From the NCBI RefSeq assembly GCF_007830125.1, contig NZ_VLLG01000003.1:300247-364246 (forward strand): a DNA stretch of 64,000 nucleotides. The letters run 5' to 3'. Both the position numbers and the translations under genes were made by a program. Below the pieces are notes generated by a model. That model was not told where the DNA came from. It saw only the letters and a list, made by a program, of their open reading frames with translations, and did not search any database. This DNA comes from Chitinophaga japonensis (GTDB taxonomy: Bacteria; Bacteroidota; Bacteroidia; Chitinophagales; Chitinophagaceae). This document shows, piece by piece, positions 36,891 to 45,769 of this stretch. How positions within the stretch are numbered: position 1 is the stretch's first letter; each line of letters opens with the position of its first letter.

Positions 36891-37325
36891 TCAGGGTATG
36901 TTGTGATAGATCACGTCCAGTATCCTGGTCAGTTCCACGTAGTCCTTTTCTGTAAGGTCTTTCCACCCCGTTTTACGCATTTCCAGCACCAGGGGCCTTA
37001 CATCCTTATACTTTTCATTGCCCAGCGGCGTAAGCTGTAAAAACACCTTGCGCCGGTCGTTCTGTGCTGCTTCCCGGAGCACCAGCCCCTTTTTTACCAT
37101 CAGCTCTATAATGCGCGATATGGTGGTAATATCCTTCGAGGTGAGCCGGGCCAGTTCGTTATGCGTGATCTTCTTATGCTTGTGGAGGTTCTCCAGCAAC
37201 AGCCACTGGTCTACTGTAATTTCTTTGCAGTGGGCATCAAATGTCTTTTGCCAATAGTTGCGGATTTTTTTAAGGGTGGCATCCAGTTTAAAAAAAGATG
37301 GATTGCTGACGTAAGTATCGGGCAT
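36891..37325 (-). CDS. MarR-family transcriptional regulator
   Basis: 144 residues with the MarR winged helix: LHKHKKITHNELARLTSKDITTISRIIELMVKKGLV (about 50-85), then the wing VLREAAQNDRRKVFLQLTPLG. Divergent from the 2-oxoacid dehydrogenase E1 gene, with a palindrome in the 74-base gap that is a likely operator, so it probably controls itself and E1. Confidence 0.92.
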   Translation of the reverse strand: MPDTYVSNPSFFKLDATLKKIRNYWQKTFDAHCKEITVDQWLLLENLHKHKKITHNELARLTSKDITTISRIIELMVKKGLVLREAAQNDRRKVFLQLTPLGNEKYKDVRPLVLEMRKTGWKDLTEKDYVELTRILDVIYHNIP

Positions 37326-37346
37326 ATTTCTTAATTTGCAGTAGCA

Positions 37347-37366
37347 ATAGTTGTATTAGCAACTAT
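37347..37366. promoter_or_regulatory. Palindromic candidate operator for the MarR regulator
   Basis: ATAGTTG (37347-37353) and CAACTAT (37360-37366) are perfect inverted arms around the 6-base spacer TATTAG. Size and symmetry suit a MarR dimer, and it lies between the divergent start codons (37325 and 37400). Confidence 0.6.
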
Positions 37367-37399
37367 AAGTATGGAATAGCTACACCAAAACATTTTTAC

Positions 37400-39529
37400 G
37401 TGTTTAAAGATAATACAAGCGTTCCAACTTTTAAAACTGCCATTACCAGCCAGGAACGCCCCACAAACAGGGAAACTTTATTGTTAAAGGCATACCGGTA
37501 CATGTGCCAGGCCCGCCATATGGCTGCTACCTACGAGGCCAACCGCTCCCTTTGCAAGTATGTACATTCCGCCTCCAGCGGGCATGAAGCCATCCAGGTG
37601 GCGGCCGGCCTGCAATTGCTGCCCTGTGATTACGCCAGCCCTTACTACCGCGATGACAGCATGCTGCTGGCCATGGGCTTTGCCCCGGAAGAGCTGATGC
37701 TGCAATTGCTGGCCAGGGCGGATGATCCTTTTTCTGCAGGCAGATCCTACTACTGCCATCCCAGCAGCCGGGCGGAAGACCGGCCGCTCATTCCTCACCA
37801 GAGCAGCGCCACCGGTATGCAGGTAATACCGGCCACCGGCATGGCGCAGGGCGTCCGTTACCTGGAGAGCACGGCGCCCGGCACGTTACGCAGCGGCCCG
37901 GAGGGCCAGTTGCCCGTAGTGCTTTGCTCCCTGGGCGATGGGAGTGTGACGGAAGGGGAGGTGAGCGAAGCCTGGCAAAGCGCTGTGCTCTGGCAATTGC
38001 CAATTATTTACCTGGTGCAGGATAATGAATGGGGCATCTCTGCCGGGGCCGCGGAAACCCGCGCTATGGACGCCTACGAATACGCCGCCGGCTTTAAGGG
38101 GCTGGAGCGCATGCGGGTGGACGGCAGCGATTTTGAAAAGAGCTACCAGGCTATGGAAACCGCTATCCACTACGTGCGCACGGAAAGAAAGCCGATATTG
38201 GTACAGGCGCGGGTGCCCCTGCTGGGGCATCATACCTCCGGGGTACGCAAAGAATGGTACCGCTCTGCAGAAGACCTGGCGGAGCATGCCCGCCGTGATC
38301 CGGTACCGAAGCTGCGCCGTTTGCTGCTGGAGAAGGGCATAAAGGAGGCGGACCTGGTTACTATCGAGGAATCCGCGGGGCGTACGGTGGCCGCCGCATT
38401 TGAAATAGCAGAAAACAGCCGGGAACCTGAGCCGGAAAGTGTGGATACCCATGTATTTGCCCCCGCAGCGGTGACCGGGGAGGCGGGGCAGCGGGCGCCG
38501 GGCGCCGGCCGTAAAGTGGTGATGGTGGATGCGGCATTGCATGCCATTGAAGAAATATTGCAGCAATACCCCGAAGCCGTTTTCTTCGGACAGGATGTAG
38601 GCCGCCGCCTGGGAGGCGTGTTCCGCGAAGCCGCCACCCTGGCGGAAAAGTTCGGGGATCACCGGGTATATAACACCGCCATCCAGGAAGCATACATTAT
38701 AGGCGCCACGGCCGGCCTTTCCGCGGTAGGGGTAAAGCCCATCGTGGAGGTGCAGTTTGGAGACTACATTTATCCCGGCTTCAACCAGTTGGTCACGGAA
38801 ATATCAAAGTCCTGCTATCTCAGTGCAGGCAAGTTCCCGGTGCAGACCCTTATACGGGTGCCCGTGGGCGCCTATGGGGGCGGCGGGCCTTATCACTCCG
38901 GCAGCATAGAAACCACCCTGCTGAGCGTTAAAGGCATCAAGGTGGTGTACCCTTCCAATGCCGCCGACATGAAAGGATTGATGAAAGCGGCTTTCCTGGA
39001 CCCCAACCCGGTAGTGATGCTGGAGCATAAAGGGCTGTACTGGAGCAAGGTGCCCGGCACCCAGGATGCCATGACCATAGAGCCGGATAAAGATTATGTA
39101 TTGCCCCTGGGCAAGGGCAGGGTAGTGCTGCCGGCCCACCCGAAAGATGTGCAGCAGGGCAACAGCGCCTGCATTATTACCTATGGTATGGGCGTGTACT
39201 GGGCCCTGGCAGCGGCCAAGGCATTTGCGGGCCAGGTGGAGATCATTGACCTGCGCTCTTTATACCCGCTGGATGAAGCCCTGGTATATGCATCGGTCAG
39301 CAGGCACGGGAAGTGCCTGGTGCTTACCGAAGAGCAACTGGGCAATTCCTTTGCGCAGGCCCTGGCGGCGCGTATCCAGCAGCATTGTTTCCGCTTCCTG
39401 GATGCCCCGGTGCATACCCTGGGCGCCCTGGACCTGCCGGCGGTGCCCATCAATACCACGCTGGAAAGCGCCATGCTGCCCACGCCTGCTAAGGTGGAAA
39501 AAGCCCTCCGGGAATTGCTGGCCTACTAA
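37400..39529 (+). CDS. Fused 2-oxoacid dehydrogenase E1 (alpha and beta subunits)
   Basis: TPP-dependent decarboxylating component of a branched-chain or similar 2-oxoacid dehydrogenase complex. The 709 residues combine E1-alpha (about 25-330; TPP motif GDGSVTEGEVSEAW to VQDNEWGIS) with E1-beta (about 370-705; EAYIIGATAGLSAVGVKPIVEVQFGDY, PVGAYGGGGPYHSGSIE). Between them is a Pro/Ala/Gly-rich linker. The start is the GTG at 37400, as no upstream ATG is in frame; this is not certain. E2 and E3 genes are not in the window. Likely regulated by the divergent MarR protein. Confidence 0.93.
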   Translation: MFKDNTSVPTFKTAITSQERPTNRETLLLKAYRYMCQARHMAATYEANRSLCKYVHSASSGHEAIQVAAGLQLLPCDYASPYYRDDSMLLAMGFAPEELMLQLLARADDPFSAGRSYYCHPSSRAEDRPLIPHQSSATGMQVIPATGMAQGVRYLESTAPGTLRSGPEGQLPVVLCSLGDGSVTEGEVSEAWQSAVLWQLPIIYLVQDNEWGISAGAAETRAMDAYEYAAGFKGLERMRVDGSDFEKSYQAMETAIHYVRTERKPILVQARVPLLGHHTSGVRKEWYRSAEDLAEHARRDPVPKLRRLLLEKGIKEADLVTIEESAGRTVAAAFEIAENSREPEPESVDTHVFAPAAVTGEAGQRAPGAGRKVVMVDAALHAIEEILQQYPEAVFFGQDVGRRLGGVFREAATLAEKFGDHRVYNTAIQEAYIIGATAGLSAVGVKPIVEVQFGDYIYPGFNQLVTEISKSCYLSAGKFPVQTLIRVPVGAYGGGGPYHSGSIETTLLSVKGIKVVYPSNAADMKGLMKAAFLDPNPVVMLEHKGLYWSKVPGTQDAMTIEPDKDYVLPLGKGRVVLPAHPKDVQQGNSACIITYGMGVYWALAAAKAFAGQVEIIDLRSLYPLDEALVYASVSRHGKCLVLTEEQLGNSFAQALAARIQQHCFRFLDAPVHTLGALDLPAVPINTTLESAMLPTPAKVEKALRELLAY

Positions 39530-39659
39530 ACAATAGCACGGAACAGCCCGCTAACCAGTTGTTTTTCAATCAAAAATGCAGTATATTTAATTTGCTTTCC
39601 ATAGGGCCTTTAAAAAGACTTCACTGAGCGATCATTTAAGCACTTAAAATTTTTGCATC

Positions 39660-40055
39660 ATGCAGTTTGTCGTATTAGTTGGCCGCATTTTTTTCTCTCT
39701 CATCTTTCTTTCGGCGCTGGCCAATCACTTTTCGGGGGAAATGGCCGGCTACGCCGCTTCGCAGGGAGTGCCGGCGCCCGCCTTCCTGGTGCCGCTGTCC
39801 GGGATCATAGCCGGGTTGGGAGCGTTGAGTATCCTCTTTGGATACAAGGCAAAGCTGGGCGCCTGGCTGATCATTATTTTCCTGGTGCCGGTTACCTTCT
39901 GGATGCACGCCTTCTGGAAAATGGAGGATCCCATGCAGCAGCAGACAAATATGGTTAGTTTCATGAAGAACCTTTCCATGCTGGGGGCTGCGCTGATGAT
40001 CACTTATTTTGGCGCAGGGCCTATAAGCGTAGATGAAAAAATGGCCAGGAAATAA
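39660..40055 (+). CDS. DoxX-family membrane protein
   Basis: 131 residues with four membrane helices and the DoxX pattern (VLVGRIFFSLIFLSALANHF, VPLSGIIAGLGALSILFGYKAKLGAWLIIIFLVPVTFWMH). Members are linked to redox or membrane homeostasis; the role is not defined. Stops one base before the convergent EamA gene's stop. Confidence 0.88.
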   Translation: MQFVVLVGRIFFSLIFLSALANHFSGEMAGYAASQGVPAPAFLVPLSGIIAGLGALSILFGYKAKLGAWLIIIFLVPVTFWMHAFWKMEDPMQQQTNMVSFMKNLSMLGAALMITYFGAGPISVDEKMARK

Positions 40056-40937
40056 TTACGCGCGCTTCCTCCTGAACTTTTCGCGCTGTGCCAGGTATAG
40101 CCCGCCAATTACCAGCCCTGTTCCCGCAAAGGTGTACAGGGTAATGGGCTCGTCTAATAACAGGGAAGAGTATACGAAACCGAAAATAGGGCATAGGAAC
40201 AGCCAGAAGGAGGCTTTTACCGCATCCAGCCGTACCAGGTAGAACCATAACTGCAGCGCCGCAATGGATACCGGTATCACCAGCCACCACACCGCCCCCC
40301 AGAAGGGCAGGGTAAAATGCGTGCTGCTGAAACGGGCCCCAGCCAGGGTAAAGGGCAGGAGCAGCAGCCCACCCAATAACACCTGCCAGCCATTGATCAC
40401 CAGGTTGGGTAACTGCCATTTCACATGACTGTAATACACGGTAGCCACTGATACGGATACCATGCCGCTGAGCAGGATAGCCAGGCCCCGGATGGTAGCA
40501 TGGCTGCCCTGCAAAAGCGGGTAGGTGGCCAGCGCCACGCCTGCCAGTCCCAGTATAACCCCGGTTATTTCATACCAGCGCAAGGTCCGCTTCAGCCAGA
40601 TGGCGGATATCAGCATAATGAACAGGGGCGTGGTAGCGGTAGAAAGGCTGCCGATACCGGCGGACACTTCCCGCATGGCCAGTACAAAACAGCCCAGGTA
40701 AATGGTGGTATTCAGCAGCGCAAATATCAGCAGGTGCCGCCACTCCACGCCTTTGGGCAAAGCATAGCCCCGGCTTTTGCGCAGCACATACACGAAGCAC
40801 AGCATCAGGCCGCCGGCCAGCAGGAAACGCACATTGGCCAGTATCAACGGGTCGGCCGCCTGTATGCCGATCTTGGTGGCTACCGCCGCAGAAGCCCATA
40901 ATGTGGCAAAAAGGAACCCGGCTAAAAGTTGACGCAT
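40056..40937 (-). CDS. EamA-family (DMT) transporter
   Basis: 293 residues from the ATG at 40937 (MRQLLAGFLFATLWASAAVATKIG); a TTG at 40949 would add four residues. Ten hydrophobic segments in two EamA repeats, with the typical LWASAAVATKIG and the second-half ALQLWFYLVRLDAVKASFWLFLCPIFG. Exports or imports metabolites; substrate unknown. It follows the NRAMP-like gene on the same strand and may extend that operon. Confidence 0.9.
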   Translation of the reverse strand: MRQLLAGFLFATLWASAAVATKIGIQAADPLILANVRFLLAGGLMLCFVYVLRKSRGYALPKGVEWRHLLIFALLNTTIYLGCFVLAMREVSAGIGSLSTATTPLFIMLISAIWLKRTLRWYEITGVILGLAGVALATYPLLQGSHATIRGLAILLSGMVSVSVATVYYSHVKWQLPNLVINGWQVLLGGLLLLPFTLAGARFSSTHFTLPFWGAVWWLVIPVSIAALQLWFYLVRLDAVKASFWLFLCPIFGFVYSSLLLDEPITLYTFAGTGLVIGGLYLAQREKFRRKRA

Positions 40938-40995
40938 AAATCCGCGCAAATTACAAATTATGCCGTACGAAATTGATCTTTCAGTAAAGAAGTCA

Positions 40996-42171
40996 TCATG
41001 ACAGCCATTGCTGCAGCGTGATGACGGACAGCCAACCCATGACCCCCACTACCAGCCAGCCCGCCACCTGCATCCATACCGGGTGGCGGTAGCTGCCCGT
41101 GAGCCGTTTGCGGGTAGCCGCCAGCAGCACCACGGCCAGCGCCAGCGGCAGGATGAGCCCATTCAGCGCCCCGGCTACGATCAGCAGGCGCACCGGCCGG
41201 CCTACTGCAATAAAAATAAGGGTGGAGCATGCAATGAAAAAAGAGATGCACCAGCGTTCATAACGCACAATGAAAGGGTGAAATGTTTTCAGGAAGGATA
41301 CCGAGGTATAAGCGGCGCCTACTACGGAGGTAATGGCTGCGCACCACATCACCATACCAAAAAAACGGTAGCCCGTTTCCCCCGCAGCAAAGCGGAACAC
41401 TGCGGCGGGCGGGTTGCTGCTGTCGGGCTGCATGCCCTGCATTACTACCCCCAGCGCTGCCAGGAACAGGATGCTGCGCATAACACCGGTAATAACAATA
41501 CCGCTTACCGCGCTTTTATTCACCAGTCCTACCTGCGCGGGGCCGCCAATGCCGGCATCCAGCAGGCGGTGTGCGCCGGCAAAGCTGATATAACCGCCTA
41601 CTGTGCCGCCTACCAGGGTAATGATGGCTTTTGTATCCACCACATCCGGCCACATGCTTTGCCGGAGGGCGGCGCCCAGCGGCGGATGTGAGCTGACAGC
41701 CACGTAAAGTGTCAGCAGCACCATCAGGATGCCCAGCCAGCGTGTAAAATGATCCAGGGCTTTGCCGGCTTCCCGTAGCCAGAAAATGAACAGGGCGATA
41801 CCACCGCTGAGCAGCGCGCCATAGGTGGTGTCCAGCCCGCTCAGCACCTGCATGCCCAGGCCGCAGCCACCAATATTGCCGATGTTGAAAGCCAGTCCGC
41901 CCAGCACTACCAGTGCTGCCAGTACGTAGCCCAGTCCGGGCAGCAGCTCGTTAGCCAGGTCCTGCGCGCGGCATTGCGTAACGGTGAGGATGCGCCATAT
42001 GTTCAACTGTGCGCCAATGTCCAGCAGTACGGAAACCAGTATCACAAAGCCGAAGGCGGCCTGCAGTTGCTGGGTGAATACAGTGGTTTGCGTTAAAAAA
42101 CCGGGACCGATGGCGGAGGTGGCCATCAGGAAGGCGGCGCCCAGCAGGGCGGAAGATCGTTGTTTGCTCAA
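40996..42171 (-). CDS. NRAMP-fold transporter lacking the metal-binding motifs
   Basis: 391 residues, eleven or so membrane helices, NRAMP fold. The helix-1 start IGPGFL matches the family, but DPGN is absent (TQTTVFTQQ follows), and the helix-6 MPH motif is replaced by TVGGYISFAG. It therefore belongs with the YcsG-like, non-classical group and is unlikely to move Mn or Fe. The start is a TTG sharing bases with the pxpA stop (TTGA), which suggests coupled translation. Genomic position right after PxpBCA points to a role with 5-oxoproline or a related compound (inference). Confidence 0.82.
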   Translation of the reverse strand: MSKQRSSALLGAAFLMATSAIGPGFLTQTTVFTQQLQAAFGFVILVSVLLDIGAQLNIWRILTVTQCRAQDLANELLPGLGYVLAALVVLGGLAFNIGNIGGCGLGMQVLSGLDTTYGALLSGGIALFIFWLREAGKALDHFTRWLGILMVLLTLYVAVSSHPPLGAALRQSMWPDVVDTKAIITLVGGTVGGYISFAGAHRLLDAGIGGPAQVGLVNKSAVSGIVITGVMRSILFLAALGVVMQGMQPDSSNPPAAVFRFAAGETGYRFFGMVMWCAAITSVVGAAYTSVSFLKTFHPFIVRYERWCISFFIACSTLIFIAVGRPVRLLIVAGALNGLILPLALAVVLLAATRKRLTGSYRHPVWMQVAGWLVVGVMGWLSVITLQQWLS

Positions 42172-42908
42172 GGATGGCGGATAGTTAAATGGTGATCATG
42201 TAAGGCGGTATGCACTGCGCGGGCAAAGGCAACGGCATGCGCGCCGTCGCCATGTATACAGATGGTTTCCGCAATGATCGGCACCGTATGCCCGTTAACG
42301 GTAGTTACCTTTTGTTGCGTCACCATTTGCAGCACCTGCCGTATGGCCTGCGCTTCATTGTCTATCAGCGCATTGGGCCGGCTGCGGGGCGTCAGGGAGC
42401 CATCGTCCTGGTAGGTCCTGTCTGCAAATACTTCACTGGCGGTTTTCAGCCCGGCATCCCGGGCGGCTTGTACCAGTGCGCTGTTGCTCAGCCCGAAAAG
42501 GCAGAGCCCCGGGTCTACATCATGTACGGCTTTGGCGATGATGCGGGCCATGGCGGGTGTACGTGCGGCCATATTATAGAGGGCGCCATGCGGCTTTACA
42601 TGCAGCAGTGGCGCCTGCAGCGAACGGCAGATTACCTGCAGGGCATATACCTGCGTGGTCACCAGGTCGTACAGGGCATTGTCCGGCAACTGCTGTTCCG
42701 TTCTGCCAAAATTTTCCCGGTCCGCAAAGCCGGGGTGCGCACCGATAGCTACCTGGTGCTGCCGGGCCAGCGTGGCCGTGTGCAGCATGGTATCGCGGTT
42801 GCCAGCATGGTAGCCGCAGGCAATATTGGCGCTGCTGATAAACGGCATAATGGCGGCATCGGTGTCCAGCCCTTCGCCCATATCGCAGTTGAGATCAATG
42901 TAAGCCAT
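42168..42908 (-). CDS. pxpA: 5-oxoprolinase subunit PxpA (LamB/YcsF family)
   Basis: Works with PxpB and PxpC in ATP-dependent opening of 5-oxoproline (pyroglutamate) to glutamate. 246 residues from the ATG at 42908 (MAYIDLNCDMGEG), the family N-terminus; the upstream open frame is not conserved. Motifs: SSANIACGYHAGN, GAHPGFADRENFGR, HVKPHGALYN, FADRTY, and HGDGAHAV. Overlaps pxpC by 14 bases. Confidence 0.95.
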   Translation of the reverse strand: MAYIDLNCDMGEGLDTDAAIMPFISSANIACGYHAGNRDTMLHTATLARQHQVAIGAHPGFADRENFGRTEQQLPDNALYDLVTTQVYALQVICRSLQAPLLHVKPHGALYNMAARTPAMARIIAKAVHDVDPGLCLFGLSNSALVQAARDAGLKTASEVFADRTYQDDGSLTPRSRPNALIDNEAQAIRQVLQMVTQQKVTTVNGHTVPIIAETICIHGDGAHAVAFARAVHTALHDHHLTIRHP

Positions 42909-43896
42909 AGTGAGACAGCCATTCTTCCAACCGTAATTTACAGGCATTTTGCAGAAAGAGCAAGCGCTGCTCCTGCTGCCACAGCAGCTCTTCGGCCGTA
43001 TCGGGGGCTATCATGGCGAAGCGCAGCTCCTGCCGGGGCCGTAGCTGCGCCAGCGTGGGCTGGTCGACGGTAATAACGTGGGCCACGCGGGGATAGCCGC
43101 CGGTGATCTGGTGGTCGGCCATCAGCACGATCAGTTGCCCGTTGGGCAGCAGTTGTATAGTGCCCAGCGGCACTCCGGCCGACAGTAGTTCCGCTTTGTG
43201 CTCCGTTTTCAGCGGCGGCCCCTGCAGGCGGAAGCCCATACGGTCGCTCTGGGGTGCTACGGCAAAGGAGGAGGTGGTGAGCTGCTCCTGTGCGTGTGCG
43301 TTCAGAAGGGCAAACCCGCTGCCTTCGGTAATGTGTATACGGTCTGCGGCGCCATACAGCTCACCGGTGCCGGCTGTCCAGGGCAGTTCGGCTACCTGTT
43401 GCTGGCGCAGCACCGCATTATAGGAAGTGGCCAGTCTGAGCGGCACTACATCGTTTTTCTGCAGCGCCCTTCCCCCGAAACCGCCGGCACCGGCCGGCAG
43501 GTGGGTGCTGTAGCTGCCCAGCCAGGAGTCAAGCGCAAGGCCATGGCGGATGGCCAGGTAGCCGCAGGCGCCGCTAACGGGCCGGGTAAAACGGAGCACA
43601 GACTGGCCGGACACCACCAGGGGCCGGTTGATGGGCACCGGCTGATCGTTGACCATGGCGCCCAGGTCCGCGCCGGACAGGGCTATCATGGCCGGCGCAT
43701 CCAGCAGGAAGGCGGCTGCCGGGAAGTGCAGCTCTATCACAGCCTCTGCAGGGTCGTTGCCCACCAGGCTGTTGGCCACATACATGCCTATACGGTCCAT
43801 AACCCCGCCGGGGTTAATGCCCAGGTGCTGGTAGCCATGCCGTCCTGCATCCTGTACCGTGTCCAGCAAACCGGGTTGTAATACGCGTAGGTTCAT
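42895..43896 (-). CDS. pxpC: 5-oxoprolinase subunit PxpC (KipA-like)
   Basis: 333 residues with the biotin-carboxyltransferase-like/KipA fold: VLQPGLLDTVQDAGRHGYQHLGINPGGVMD at the N-terminus, EGSGFALLN, SDRMGFRLQGPPL, and the C-terminal GGYPRVAHVITVDQPTLAQLRP. With PxpB it forms the complex that acts on phosphorylated 5-oxoproline. Overlaps pxpB by ATGA. Confidence 0.95.
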   Translation of the reverse strand: MNLRVLQPGLLDTVQDAGRHGYQHLGINPGGVMDRIGMYVANSLVGNDPAEAVIELHFPAAAFLLDAPAMIALSGADLGAMVNDQPVPINRPLVVSGQSVLRFTRPVSGACGYLAIRHGLALDSWLGSYSTHLPAGAGGFGGRALQKNDVVPLRLATSYNAVLRQQQVAELPWTAGTGELYGAADRIHITEGSGFALLNAHAQEQLTTSSFAVAPQSDRMGFRLQGPPLKTEHKAELLSAGVPLGTIQLLPNGQLIVLMADHQITGGYPRVAHVITVDQPTLAQLRPRQELRFAMIAPDTAEELLWQQEQRLLFLQNACKLRLEEWLSHYGLH

Positions 43897-44606
43897 GACA
43901 GTAGTTTAGTGAATGCCTCCAGGGAGACCGGCACAAACCGTACCTGGTCGCCTGGGCGGCAGTAGCAGGGATCGGCCCGGTTGGCGTCAAACATGCGCAG
44001 CGGCGTCCGGCCGATAATGTTCCAGCCGCCCGGTGAGGGAAGCGGGTAAATACCGGTCTGCTCACCGGCAATGCCTACACTGCCGGCCGGCACCTGTGTG
44101 CGGGGCTGCTTCAGCCGGGGTGTGACCAGTTGCGCGTCTACCGTTCCCATATACGGGAAGCCGGGCAGAAAGCCCAGCATGTACACCGTATAGGTGGTGG
44201 CGGTGTGCAGCGCCACCATCGCCTCTTCGGACAATCCTTTTTGCTGCGCCATAGTGGCCAGGTCCGGCGCCAGGGAAGGATGATAACATACCGGTATTTC
44301 CAGGCTGCGCCCCGGTAAAGCAGCGGCGGTGGAGGCGCCGGCTTCCTGCAGCGCTTGGGTGATAAAGGAAGTGATCCAGGCCCGGGCGGGGCGTTTTACC
44401 GCCTGCCTGATCTGCGCGGCGTCATAGCACACGGCCAGGGAGGCATAAGCCGGAATAAGATCGGTAATGTAGGGCTGCTGCAGGGACTGCAGGTGATGAA
44501 AGGCCTGCATGACCTGTGCATGAATGATGGGGCTTATCCGTTGTTCCCATTCGATCATAATGGCGCTGTCGCCCAGTGGAGCAATGCTGAAAGTTGTGTT
44601 CCTCAT
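43893..44606 (-). CDS. pxpB: 5-oxoprolinase subunit PxpB (KipI-like)
   Basis: 237 residues. KipI/PxpB hallmarks: GDSAIMIEW near the start, YMLGFLPGFPYMGTVD, PRTQVPAGSVGIAGEQTGIYPLPSPGGWNIIGRTP. KipI in Bacillus also inhibits sporulation kinase KinA, which is not relevant here. The ATG overlaps the stop of the PepSY gene (ATGA), tying the oxoprolinase genes to the TonB/PepSY pair. Confidence 0.95.
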   Translation of the reverse strand: MRNTTFSIAPLGDSAIMIEWEQRISPIIHAQVMQAFHHLQSLQQPYITDLIPAYASLAVCYDAAQIRQAVKRPARAWITSFITQALQEAGASTAAALPGRSLEIPVCYHPSLAPDLATMAQQKGLSEEAMVALHTATTYTVYMLGFLPGFPYMGTVDAQLVTPRLKQPRTQVPAGSVGIAGEQTGIYPLPSPGGWNIIGRTPLRMFDANRADPCYCRPGDQVRFVPVSLEAFTKLLS

Positions 44607-45766
44607 ATCCCTGCAGGGAAAGATACGGAATCTTTCCTGAGCAGGGGGGATCTATCCTGCCTGTGTACTTTTTGCCGGGAGGTTTTCTTTTTGCGGTGCA
44701 GCCAGATATAGAGGCCCGTTACCGGCAGGGAGGCGGCAATGAGGGAAGCGATCAGGGCCAGTATCTTGGTAGGCCAGCCCAGCAGGCTGCCGGTGTGAAT
44801 GGGGTACACCACCCTCCTGGCCTTCATGCCCCGGCTTTCTGCTTCGTAAAGACGGGTTTTTACCAGTTGCCCGCTTCCTTCCCGGAAATATAAAAAGCTG
44901 GTCACGTTGCTGATGGCGGCATCCCTGTTCTGGCGGCTTACGGTAACGGCCTGTCCAGGCTTTTCTGCAAAACGTATCCTTACCGGGCCGCGGTAGGCCA
45001 GTATGCTATCCGTGGTGGCCAGCATGCGGTCCATGTAGGCGTAGTGGTGGCCGGTAGCGGGTGTAGCAACGGGGGGCGTTATTTTTACTGCCGGCTTGCC
45101 ATCAAAGGCATAAAATATCAGGTTGTTCATCCACTGGTAGCTCCAGGTAAGCCCGGTCAGCGCGATCAGGAAGAGGATGATATGCATGTAAAATCCCAGC
45201 ACGGCGTGCAGGTCCCAGTTCAGCCGTTTCCAGGAGGCGTTCCATTTTATACGCAGGCGTTGCCGGCGGCTGTTGCGCCTGGGCCACCACAGCACCAGGC
45301 CGGTGAGCACCAGTACGAGGAAAATGGAGCAGGAAATGCCGGTAATGACCTTGCCGGCAGTGCCCATGCAGAGGTAGCGGTGCAGGTCCAGCACTACATG
45401 AAAAAAGCGGCGCTCCTCATCCACGGTCTGAATGATTTGGCCGGTGTATTGGTTGACGGCCACCGCCAGCCGGTCGTCTTTGCTTTTTTGCAGGGTGAAG
45501 ATCACGCTGCGGTCCGGGGCTTCTTCAATATCGATATCGTACAGGCGATAGGGTTGGTGGCGCTGCAGCACTTTCCGGGCCAGCAGGTCCATGGAAAGCG
45601 GCCGGGCTTCACCGGCGGGCGCTTCCACGTAGTGGAAGCGGGGGCTGAGCAGGGGCTCCAGCTCTTTCTCAAATACCAGCAGGCTGCCGGTGAGCGCCAC
45701 TACCAGCACTACCAGTCCTGAGGCAAGCCCCAGCCATAAATGCAACCAGCCGATGATCTTCTTCAT
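44603..45766 (-). CDS. PepSY-associated inner-membrane protein
   Basis: 387 residues, four membrane helices (about 12-33, 137-160, 185-208, 335-355), and PepSY-type periplasmic segments. The N-terminal helix with LHLWLGLASGLVVLVVALTGS and histidine-containing LDLHRYL and LHAVLGFYMH are typical of iron-uptake regulators and ferric-siderophore reductases found beside TonB receptors. Three bases downstream of the receptor stop and coupled to pxpB. Confidence 0.88.
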   Translation of the reverse strand: MKKIIGWLHLWLGLASGLVVLVVALTGSLLVFEKELEPLLSPRFHYVEAPAGEARPLSMDLLARKVLQRHQPYRLYDIDIEEAPDRSVIFTLQKSKDDRLAVAVNQYTGQIIQTVDEERRFFHVVLDLHRYLCMGTAGKVITGISCSIFLVLVLTGLVLWWPRRNSRRQRLRIKWNASWKRLNWDLHAVLGFYMHIILFLIALTGLTWSYQWMNNLIFYAFDGKPAVKITPPVATPATGHHYAYMDRMLATTDSILAYRGPVRIRFAEKPGQAVTVSRQNRDAAISNVTSFLYFREGSGQLVKTRLYEAESRGMKARRVVYPIHTGSLLGWPTKILALIASLIAASLPVTGLYIWLHRKKKTSRQKVHRQDRSPLLRKDSVSFPAGI

Positions 45767-45769
45767 CTG

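Noticed and set aside
40996..42171. Manganese/iron NRAMP transporter
   Set aside because: The DPGN and MPH metal-binding motifs are missing; kept as an NRAMP-fold transporter of unknown substrate.
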